From assembly GCA_021798375.1 (NCBI GenBank), contig JAJZHU010000085.1, forward strand, positions 1 to 8,696: DNA of 8,696 nt, written 5' to 3'. Source of the stretch: Pseudomonadota bacterium. Lineage in GTDB: Bacteria > Pseudomonadota > Alphaproteobacteria > Acetobacterales > Acetobacteraceae. The notes under the pieces were generated by a model, which ran no database searches, was not told the origin of the DNA, and saw only the letters and a program-made list of their open reading frames with translations. Shown here one piece after another: positions 1 through 7,225 of the stretch (positions are counted from its first letter, which is position 1; every line of letters begins with the position of its first letter). The position numbers and the translations under genes were made by a program.

Positions 1-26
1 CATATCCGGCTTACGCCCGCCAAACC

Positions 27-92
27 CTAGAGCACGTTCGGATCACGTTGAACGATATACGTGCGACGAACGTGCTCTAGCTTTTTGTTTTT
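27..92 (+). terminator. Probable rho-independent terminator for a plus-strand gene left of the window
   Basis: The 14 bp perfect stem (27-40 with 67-80) is directly followed on the plus strand by five T, one G and five T (82-92). That is the arrangement of an intrinsic terminator acting on transcription entering from the left edge. On the minus strand the same hairpin is followed by a G/T mix without a clean T run, so it is a poorer terminator for the ABC-F transcript. The 26-base space between the arms is long, but inner pairing shortens it. Confidence 0.5.
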
Positions 93-139
93 ACGCATGA
101 TTCACGCCTCCGTGTTATTCAACCTGCGGCGATCATGCT

Positions 140-145
<6 letters not shown>
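27..145. repeat. Composite intergenic palindromic repeat
   Basis: Two perfect 14-base arms, CTAGAGCACGTTCG (27-40) and its reverse complement (67-80), enclose 26 bases. Within these, CACGT (44-48) can pair with ACGTG (59-63), giving a 14 bp plus 5 bp stem with a 3x3 internal loop and a 10-base apical loop. A T-rich stretch follows (82-92), then a second weaker inverted pair, GCATGAT (95-101) and ATCATGC (132-138). TGCTCTAGCT occurs directly repeated at 73-82 and 136-145. From memory this resembles the small interspersed palindromes with GAGCATGATC-like ends known from alphaproteobacterial genomes; copy number cannot be judged from one window. The right end overlaps the last codons and the stop codon of the ABC-F gene. 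Confidence 0.7.
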
Positions 146-1762
<1,617 letters not shown>

Positions 1763-1779
1763 GTGTCCTCGGGGGGGGG
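1763..1779 (-). promoter_or_regulatory. Ribosome-binding region of the ABC-F gene with a C9 tract
   Basis: Reading along the minus strand, a run of nine C (plus-strand G at 1771-1779) is followed at once by GAGGAC, then AC and the ATG. GAGGA at about 1764-1769 is the likely Shine-Dalgarno sequence. A homopolymer of this length directly before it could slip during replication or could pair with G-rich mRNA. Whether it affects expression is not shown by the sequence. Confidence 0.5.
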
Positions 1780-1800
1780 CAGGGTGGTTGCGGATTGTTG

Positions 1801-1820
1801 AGAAAAAAAGGCTCGGCCTT
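1801..1820 (-). terminator. Small terminator-like hairpin at the end of serB
   Basis: On the minus strand AAGGC, loop CGA, GCCTT (1820 down to 1808) is followed by further T down to 1803, then CT. The stem is only 5 bp with a 3-base loop, so it may be a weak or partial terminator. It begins inside the serB stop codon (TAA at 1821-1819). It would separate serB from the ABC-F gene or reduce read-through. I see no clear promoter in the remaining gap, so some read-through may be how the ABC-F gene is expressed. Confidence 0.45.
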
Positions 1821-2691
1821 ATTCCCCCACGAACTCCTCGCTTGGGTAGCCTTGCGCGAACAGTAGCGCGCGCAGATTGCCGTATTTTATCTGTGCCTGC
1901 GCCACGGCCGCCACGGATGGTTTGGCGTGATAGGCCACCCCCAGGCCCGCGGTTTGGATCATCGGCAGGTCGTTGGCGCCATCGCCCACGGCCAGCGTTT
2001 CGGACAGCGCCAGCCGGCTTTCGGCGGCCAGTTCGATCAGGCTGGCGCGTTTGCTGTCTTTATCGAGGATCGGTTCGCCGACCAGGCCGGTGAGGGTGGC
2101 GCCGTCGTCGAGCAATATGTTGGAGCGGTGGACATCAAAGCCGCACCGGGCGGCGACGCGGGCGGTGAAGAAGGTGAAGCCGCCAGAGACGAGGGCGGTG
2201 GTGGCGCCGGATTTTTTCATCGTGCGCACCAATTCCATCGCACCGGGCATGAGTTTGGTGGCAAGCCAGGTTTCCTCCAGCGCCGCGATTGGCAGGCCTT
2301 TGAGCAGTGACACGCGGTAGCGCAGGGCTTCCTTGAAATCCAGCTCGCCGTTCATGGCCCGCGCGGTGATGGCGGCGATCTGGTCCTTGATGCCGGCGAA
2401 GGCGGCCAGTTCGTCGAGCGTTTCGCTGGTGACGATGGTGCTGTCCATGTCGGCGATCAGCAGTTTTTTGCGCCGTGCCTCGGATGAGGTGATGATAGCG
2501 TCGATCGGCCGGCCCGCGAGCAGTGCCGAGACTTGTGCTTGATCCGGGGGGACAGAACAGGCGATATCCACCGCTTCGAGCGGCGATAGCTGGGTAATGG
2601 CGGAACTTCCCGCCGCGTCGGCGATAAGGCTGACCAGGGCGGGATCGAGGTTGGTATGGGTGCGGGCGGCGATCAGGGTAAGAATATGCAT
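1819..2691 (-). CDS. serB: Phosphoserine phosphatase
   Basis: Cytosolic HAD-superfamily enzyme that hydrolyses O-phosphoserine to serine, the last step of the phosphorylated serine pathway. With the chosen start it is 290 residues. Residues 1 to about 75 form the divergent ACT-like N-terminal part typical of SerB. The catalytic core follows: nucleophile motif DMDST (81-85, Asp81 nucleophile and Asp83 general acid/base), SGG motif (169-171), a conserved Lys at 211 or 214, and the Mg-binding loop GDGAND (236-241). The frame stays open 71 codons further upstream, but that extension is Arg-rich, does not look like the family and would run through miaA. The protein is therefore started at the ATG at 2691, which gives the usual MHxLTL-type N-terminus. 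No strong Shine-Dalgarno precedes this ATG. The gene is divergent from miaA with overlapping start codons. A 5 bp terminator-like hairpin overlaps its stop. Confidence 0.95.
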   Translation of the reverse strand: MHILTLIAARTHTNLDPALVSLIADAAGSSAITQLSPLEAVDIACSVPPDQAQVSALLAGRPIDAIITSSEARRKKLLIADMDSTIVTSETLDELAAFAGIKDQIAAITARAMNGELDFKEALRYRVSLLKGLPIAALEETWLATKLMPGAMELVRTMKKSGATTALVSGGFTFFTARVAARCGFDVHRSNILLDDGATLTGLVGEPILDKDSKRASLIELAAESRLALSETLAVGDGANDLPMIQTAGLGVAYHAKPSVAAVAQAQIKYGNLRALLFAQGYPSEEFVGE

Positions 2692-3681
2692 GAAGGCAGC
2701 GATGCCACAGGCACGGGCACGCATCAAGATAGGCGTGCATTGATTGTTGCCGGGCCTACGGCCAGCGGCAAATCGGCGTTGGCGCTGCGACTGGCGCAGG
2801 AATGGGGCGGGGTGGTGATCAATGCGGATTCGATGCAGATCTATCGCGAATTGCCCATTGTCACCGCGCGCCCGACGCCCGCCGACGAGGCTTCGGCGCC
2901 GCATCGTCTGTATGGCGTGCGGGCGGCGCGCGATCCGGGCAGCGTGGCCTGGTGGCGGGGCGAGGCGTTGGCGGCGATGGAACAGGCGCGCGAGGGTGGA
3001 TTGATCCCGATTTTATGCGGCGGCACCGGGCTGTATTTTGCCTCGCTGACGGGCGGGTTGGCCGATATTCCCGATCCGGGCGAGCCAGCGCGGCAAGAGG
3101 CGCGGGGGTGGTTGGCCGAACATGGCGCGGCGTGGCTTTATGCGCGGTTGGCGGCGGAAGATCCGGCCAGTGCCGCGCGGTTGCGGCCCAGCGACGGGCA
3201 ACGCATCGCCCGCGCCTGGGAGGTGTGGCGCGGCACCGGCGTGGGGATGGTGGAATGGCACGCCAGGGGCAAACAGCAACGGGCGCCATGGGATTTCGCG
3301 GCGATTTTGCTCGATCCCGCGCGCGAGGTTTTGCGTGGCGCCATCGCCGCACGGTTCGAGGCGATGATGGACCGGGGCGCGCCCGAGGAAGTGGCGGCGC
3401 TGCTGGCGCAAAATCTCGATCCCGGCCTGCCTGCCATGCGGGCGTTGGGCGTGCCGGAACTGGCGGCGTTTTTGAACGGCTCGCTTTCGCGCGCGCAGGC
3501 GGTGGCGGCGGCGGTGCTGGCGTCGGGCCAATATACCAAGCGTCAGGCGACCTGGTTTCGCCATCACGCATTGGCCGATCCGGCGCTTACGCATATTATA
3601 CATGCGCAATTCGCGTGTCTGACGCAACTTTCGGAAAGATGCATGGGGGGGTTGTTGAATTTTTTGAAAAATAAGGGTTGA
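2686..3681 (+). CDS. miaA: tRNA dimethylallyltransferase
   Basis: Transfers a dimethylallyl group from dimethylallyl diphosphate to N6 of adenosine 37 in tRNAs that read codons starting with U. This is the first step to ms2i6A, which supports reading accuracy and frame maintenance. With the ATG at 2686 it has 331 residues: P-loop GPTASGKS (23-30), DSMQIY (48-53), GGTGLY (112-117), the SDGQRIARAWEV helix (about 169-180) and the family signature QYTKRQATWFRH (282-293). Start choice is uncertain. An ATG at 2656 has a better GAGG site but would overlap serB by 36 bases, and a TTG at 2740 would leave only a few residues before the P-loop. The ATG at 2686 overlaps the serB start in ATGCAT. The last codons run through G7, T6 and A5 stretches, and the stop TGA lies in a candidate -35 box for ilvB. 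Confidence 0.93.
   Translation: MHEGSDATGTGTHQDRRALIVAGPTASGKSALALRLAQEWGGVVINADSMQIYRELPIVTARPTPADEASAPHRLYGVRAARDPGSVAWWRGEALAAMEQAREGGLIPILCGGTGLYFASLTGGLADIPDPGEPARQEARGWLAEHGAAWLYARLAAEDPASAARLRPSDGQRIARAWEVWRGTGVGMVEWHARGKQQRAPWDFAAILLDPAREVLRGAIAARFEAMMDRGAPEEVAALLAQNLDPGLPAMRALGVPELAAFLNGSLSRAQAVAAAVLASGQYTKRQATWFRHHALADPALTHIIHAQFACLTQLSERCMGGLLNFLKNKG
2743..2771 (-). promoter_or_regulatory. Candidate sigma-70-type promoter for serB inside miaA
   Basis: Reading the minus strand, TTGCCG (2771-2766) is separated by 17 bases from AACAAT (2748-2743). Each box matches the consensus at four of six positions with ideal spacing. Transcription would start near 2736, giving a leader of about 45 bases before the serB ATG at 2691. 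The -35 box lies in the part of miaA that encodes its P-loop, as expected if no intergenic space exists. It was found by eye only. Confidence 0.35.
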
Positions 3682-3705
3682 CGCCGCGCGTCCGCACCCC
3701 CTAAT
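3678..3705 (+). promoter_or_regulatory. Candidate promoter of the ilvBNC operon
   Basis: TTGACG (3678-3683) matches the -35 consensus at five of six positions and includes the miaA stop codon TGA (3679-3681). After 16 bases comes CCTAAT (3700-3705), four of six for the -10 box. Transcription would begin near 3712, leaving a leader of only about 27 bases before the ilvB ATG. There is therefore no room for a leader-peptide attenuator or a riboswitch downstream of this promoter. Any end-product control would have to act otherwise, for example through the small subunit. Confidence 0.4.
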
Positions 3706-3738
3706 CCTGCGGCTCTAGTTAGACGGGTGAATTGTGCC

Positions 3739-5526
3739 ATGACCGAGATGAAAAGCGGCGCCGAAGTGTTGTTGCGTGCATTGAAGGAGCAGGGGGTCGA
3801 AGTAATCTTCGGCTATCCGGGCGGCGCGGTATTGCCGATTTACGATGCGCTGTTTCAGCAAGAAGACATTCGCCACATTCTTGTCCGCCACGAGCAAGCC
3901 GCGGTTCATGCCGCCGAGGGCTATGCGCGCAGCACCGGCAAGGTGGGCGTGGTGTTGGTGACATCCGGCCCCGGCGCCACCAATGCGGTGACGGGTCTGT
4001 GCGATGCGTTGCTCGACAGCATCCCGGTGGTGTGTTTTTCGGGTCAGGTGGCGACGCATTTGATCGGCAACGATGCCTTTCAGGAAGCCGACACCACGGG
4101 CATCACGCGCCAGGCCACCAAGCATAATTATTTGGTGCGCAAGGGCTCGGATATCGCCCGCGTGGTCCATGAGGCGTTTCAGGTGGCGCGTTCGGGGCGC
4201 CCTGGCCCGGTGCTGGTTGATTTGCCCAAGGATGTGATGGTGGCCGATGCGCCTTATTCCGCCGCCCCCAACACGCCGCATCGGTCTTATCGTCCGCGCA
4301 CCGAGCCTGATTTCGAGCTGGTGACGAAGGCGGTGCATTTGATGAAGCTCGCCAGGAAGCCGATTTTCTATACCGGTGGCGGCGTGATCAATTCGGGGCC
4401 GGAAGCTTCGGAATTGCTGCGCGAATTGGTGCGGCTGTCGGGTTATCCTATCACCACCACATTGATGGGGTTGGGGTCTTATCCCGCCAACGACGATCAG
4501 TTCCTGGGTATGTTGGGGATGCACGGCACCTACGAAGCCAATTTGGCGATGCATGATTGCGACCTGCTGATCAATATCGGCGCGCGTTTCGACGATCGCG
4601 TGACCGGGCGCATCAATGCCTTCTGTCCGCACGCCACCAAGATTCACGTCGATATCGATCCTTCCAACATCAATAAGAACGTGAAGGTCAATCTGCCCAT
4701 CGTGGGGGATGCCGCCAACACCCTGCGCGCCATGCTGGCCGCGTGGCGTGCCGACAGCGTGGAGCCCAACCGCGAGGCGTTGGCCAAATGGTGGGTGCAG
4801 ATCAACGAATGGCGGGCGATCCATTGCCTCAGCTACGAGCAGGACAAATCGCCCGGCGCGATCATCAAGCCGCAATACGCCATTCAGCGTCTGTATGAAG
4901 CCACCCGTGCCCATGAACGCGCCACCGGGCAGCAAACCTATATCACCACCGAGGTGGGGCAGCACCAGATGTGGGCCGCTCAGTATTTCCACTTCGACAG
5001 CCCCAACCGTTGGATGACCAGCGGCGGGCTTGGCACCATGGGTTACGGTCTGCCCGCGGCCAGCGGCGTGCAGGTGGCCCACCCGGATGCGCTGGTGATC
5101 GATATCGCCGGCGAGGCCAGCATCCTGATGAATATCCAGGAAATGGGCACCTTGTGCCAATACCGCCTGCCGGTGAAAATCTTCATATTGAACAACCGTT
5201 ACATGGGCATGGTGCGTCAGTGGCAGGATCTGCTGCATGGCGGGCGCCGTTCGGAAAGCTATTCCGAGGCTTTGCCCGATTTCGTGAAGCTGGCCGAAAG
5301 CTTTCACGCGGTTGGTCTGCGCGCCAATAATGTCGGCGAGTTGGATGACGTGATCGCCCAGATGATCGCCAGCCCCAAGGCGGTGATCGCCGATATCATG
5401 GTGGATCAGGACGAAAACTGCTTTCCGATGATCCCTTCGGGAGCGGCGCACAATGAGATGATCCTGGGTCCGGGCAAAGATCAGCGTGCGGCTCATGTGA
5501 GCGCTGCCGGCCGGATGTTGGTGTAG
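3739..5526 (+). CDS. ilvB: Acetohydroxyacid synthase (acetolactate synthase) large catalytic subunit
   Basis: Thiamin diphosphate (ThDP) enzyme that condenses pyruvate with pyruvate or 2-oxobutyrate, the first shared step of valine, leucine and isoleucine synthesis. It works with IlvN. With the ATG at 3739 it has 595 residues, normal for the family. N-terminal ThDP domain: catalytic Glu52 in RHEQAA (50-55). Middle FAD-type domain: about 190-350, including GARFDDRVTG (281-290). C-terminal ThDP domain: TSGGLGTMGYGLPA (427-440), then the cofactor motif GEA at 458-460 ending in NN (485-486), where most relatives have GDG or GDA. Glu-for-Asp here occurs, as I recall, across alphaproteobacterial enzymes. 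GGTGA at 3726-3730 lies 8 bases before the chosen ATG; a GTG at 3727 or an ATG at 3748 is possible. First gene of ilvBNC, 57 bases after miaA. Confidence 0.97.
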   Translation: MTEMKSGAEVLLRALKEQGVEVIFGYPGGAVLPIYDALFQQEDIRHILVRHEQAAVHAAEGYARSTGKVGVVLVTSGPGATNAVTGLCDALLDSIPVVCFSGQVATHLIGNDAFQEADTTGITRQATKHNYLVRKGSDIARVVHEAFQVARSGRPGPVLVDLPKDVMVADAPYSAAPNTPHRSYRPRTEPDFELVTKAVHLMKLARKPIFYTGGGVINSGPEASELLRELVRLSGYPITTTLMGLGSYPANDDQFLGMLGMHGTYEANLAMHDCDLLINIGARFDDRVTGRINAFCPHATKIHVDIDPSNINKNVKVNLPIVGDAANTLRAMLAAWRADSVEPNREALAKWWVQINEWRAIHCLSYEQDKSPGAIIKPQYAIQRLYEATRAHERATGQQTYITTEVGQHQMWAAQYFHFDSPNRWMTSGGLGTMGYGLPAASGVQVAHPDALVIDIAGEASILMNIQEMGTLCQYRLPVKIFILNNRYMGMVRQWQDLLHGGRRSESYSEALPDFVKLAESFHAVGLRANNVGELDDVIAQMIASPKAVIADIMVDQDENCFPMIPSGAAHNEMILGPGKDQRAAHVSAAGRMLV

Positions 5527-5539
5527 GAGAGCGAAACAT

Positions 5540-6067
5540 ATGCCCAAAACTCCCAATCAAATCCATGAGAATACCCTGCGTCAGGCCACGATTTCTGTGC
5601 TGGTGGAAAATGAAGCCGGCGTGCTGGCCCGCGTGATCGGGTTGTTTTCCGGCCGCGGTTACAACATCGACAGCCTGACCGTGGCGCCGGTGGATGAATC
5701 CGGCCGCCAAAGCCGGATCAATGTGGTGACCACCGGCACGGAAATGGTGATCGCGCAGATCCAGGCGCAGCTTGATCGGCTGGTGCCGGTTTACCGCGTG
5801 TCGGATTTGTCGGAAGGCCCGCATATCTCGCGTGAGTTGGCGCTGATCAAGATGATCGGCACCGGCGAGGCGCGGTCGGAGGCGTTGCGCATCGCCGATG
5901 CATTCCGCGCCCGGGCGATCGACGCCACCACGGAAAGCTTTGTGTTCGAATTGACCGGCGACACCGGCAAATTGGATGCGTTTTTGAACCTGATGCGGCC
6001 TTTGGGACTTGCCGAAGTATCCCGCACGGGTGTAGCGGCAATCGCACGAGGGACACGGCTGATCTAA
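5540..6067 (+). CDS. ilvN: Acetohydroxyacid synthase small regulatory subunit
   Basis: Regulatory partner of IlvB that raises its activity and senses valine. 175 residues, slightly longer than E. coli IlvH because of a 13-residue N-terminal extension. An ACT domain covers about residues 17-90 (VENEAGVLARVIG, then RGYNIDSLTV), followed by the C-terminal domain (about 97-170) ending in RTGVAAIARG. Asn24, Gly27 and Asn42 align with E. coli IlvH Asn11, Gly14 and Asn29, positions where mutations relieve valine inhibition. Feedback by valine is therefore expected, which is an inference. The gap to ilvB is 13 bases; the ribosome site AGGAGA (5525-5530) overlaps the ilvB TAG stop, a sign of co-transcription and probably coupled translation. 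The symbol ilvH is also used for this family. Confidence 0.96.
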   Translation: MPKTPNQIHENTLRQATISVLVENEAGVLARVIGLFSGRGYNIDSLTVAPVDESGRQSRINVVTTGTEMVIAQIQAQLDRLVPVYRVSDLSEGPHISRELALIKMIGTGEARSEALRIADAFRARAIDATTESFVFELTGDTGKLDAFLNLMRPLGLAEVSRTGVAAIARGTRLI

Positions 6068-6135
6068 CGCAGCCGTCTGCCACATTATCTGTTCTTGCCA
6101 AAGGCCCAAAGCCTGTAACCTGGGGATACCTGAAA

Positions 6136-7155
6136 ATGCGCGTTTATTATGACCGCGATGCTGACGTTGCTTTGATCAAATCGAAGAAAGTCGCCGTGAT
6201 CGGTTTTGGCAGCCAGGGCTTTGCCCATGCCAATAATTTGAAGGAAAGCGGCGTCGAAAACCTCGTGGTTGGACTGCGCGCGGGATCCGCGGGCGTTGCC
6301 AAGGCCGAAGCCAACGGCATCAAGGTGGTGAGCCCCGCCGAAGCGGCGGCCTGGGCCGACGTGGTGATGATCCTTACCCCCGATGAAAATCAGGCCGATC
6401 TTTATACCAAGGACATCGCGCCGAATATCCGTGCGGGGGCCGCCTTGGTGTTCGCCCACGGGTTGAACGTGCATTTCAACCTGATCGAACCGCGCGCGGA
6501 CGTGGATGTGTTCATGGTTGCCCCCAAGGGCCCCGGCCATACGGTGCGCGGCGAATATCAACGCGGTGGCGGCGTGCCTTGCCTGGTGGCCGTGGCGCAA
6601 AACGCCACCGGCACCGCGTTTGAAACCGCTTTGTCTTATGCCTCGGCGATCGGCGGCGGCCGCGCCGGCATCATCGAGACGACGTTCAAGGAAGAATGCG
6701 AAACCGATCTGTTCGGCGAGCAGGCCGTGCTGTGCGGCGGTTTGGTGGAATTGATCCGCGCCGGGTTCGAGACGCTGACCGAAGCAGGCTATGCGCCGGA
6801 AATGGCCTATTTCGAATGCCTGCACGAAGTGAAGCTGATTGTCGATCTGATCTATGAAGGCGGCATCGCCAACATGAATTACTCGATCAGCAACACCGCC
6901 GAATACGGCGAATATGTCACCGGGCCGCGCATCATCACCGCCGAAACCAAGGCCGAGATGAAGCGCGTGCTGGAAGACATCCAGTCGGGCCGTTTCGTGC
7001 GCGATTTCATGCTGGAAAACAAGGTGAATGGCGCGAGCTTTAAGGCGACCCGCCGTCGCAACGCAGCACACCCGATCGAGGAAGTGGGCGCCAAGCTGCG
7101 CGGGATGATGCCTTGGCTGGTGAAGTCGCGGTTGGTGGATAAGGCGAAAAATTAA
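6136..7155 (+). CDS. ilvC: Ketol-acid reductoisomerase, class I (short form)
   Basis: Isomerises and reduces 2-acetolactate or 2-aceto-2-hydroxybutyrate to the dihydroxy acids, the second shared step of branched-chain amino acid synthesis, using NAD(P)H and Mg. It has 339 residues, typical of the short class I form. N-terminal Rossmann domain: GFGSQG (23-28), cofactor loop GLRAGSAG (46-53), His108 in FAHG, Lys131 in APKGPGHTVRGE. C-terminal knotted domain: metal ligands Asp191 and Glu195 in DLFGEQ, Glu227 and Glu231 in FECLHE, then NYSISNTAEYG (248-258) and the family ending VDKAKN. Residue 53 is Gly where relatives usually have Ser or Thr contacting the NADPH phosphate. The 68-base gap after ilvN has a GGGGA ribosome site (6122-6126). 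It also has a weak promoter-like pair (TTGCCA at 6095, TAACCT at 6116, spacing 15) that I do not trust. Probably read with ilvBN. Confidence 0.97.
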   Translation: MRVYYDRDADVALIKSKKVAVIGFGSQGFAHANNLKESGVENLVVGLRAGSAGVAKAEANGIKVVSPAEAAAWADVVMILTPDENQADLYTKDIAPNIRAGAALVFAHGLNVHFNLIEPRADVDVFMVAPKGPGHTVRGEYQRGGGVPCLVAVAQNATGTAFETALSYASAIGGGRAGIIETTFKEECETDLFGEQAVLCGGLVELIRAGFETLTEAGYAPEMAYFECLHEVKLIVDLIYEGGIANMNYSISNTAEYGEYVTGPRIITAETKAEMKRVLEDIQSGRFVRDFMLENKVNGASFKATRRRNAAHPIEEVGAKLRGMMPWLVKSRLVDKAKN

Positions 7156-7162
7156 GGCGGAG

Positions 7163-7216
7163 GCGGGAGCTTTCCCGCAACGATGTTCCAACCGCCCAAT
7201 GTGCGGCGGTTGGAAC
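7163..7216. terminator. Tandem hairpins between convergent ilvC and flgL
   Basis: Hairpin one: GCGGGA (7163-7168), loop GCTT, TCCCGC (7173-7178). Hairpin two: GTTCCAACCGCC (7185-7196), an 8-base loop, GGCGGTTGGAAC (7205-7216), a perfect 12 bp stem. They fill nearly the whole 70-base space between the ilvC and flgL stop codons. Neither strand has a T run after them, so this is a U-less bidirectional terminator or an mRNA 3' end stabiliser rather than a textbook intrinsic terminator. The second stem ends 9 bases from the flgL stop codon. Confidence 0.65.
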
Positions 7217-7225
7217 CCTGATGGC

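Noticed and set aside
2692..2904. N-terminal extension of SerB by 71 residues
   Set aside because: The frame is open, but the extra residues are Arg-rich, unlike the family, and lie antisense to the P-loop region of miaA.
3682..3738. Attenuator, leader peptide or riboswitch before ilvB
   Set aside because: The gap is 57 bases. It contains no run of branched-chain codons, no alternative hairpins and no T-tract terminator.
3715..5556. A 613-residue open frame antisense to the whole of ilvB
   Set aside because: Its length comes from codon bias in a GC-rich gene, which removes stops from one antisense frame. The product is His-rich, Ile-rich and Gly-rich with no recognisable domain, and the sense frame is a clear acetolactate synthase.
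6095..6121. A separate promoter for ilvC between ilvN and ilvC
   Set aside because: TTGCCA and TAACCT are present, but the spacing is 15 and the -10 box matches only three positions, so it is too weak to call.
6085..7191. A 368-residue open frame antisense to ilvC
   Set aside because: It has the same codon-bias shadow pattern, with His/Gln/Phe-rich content and no domain; the sense gene is unambiguous.
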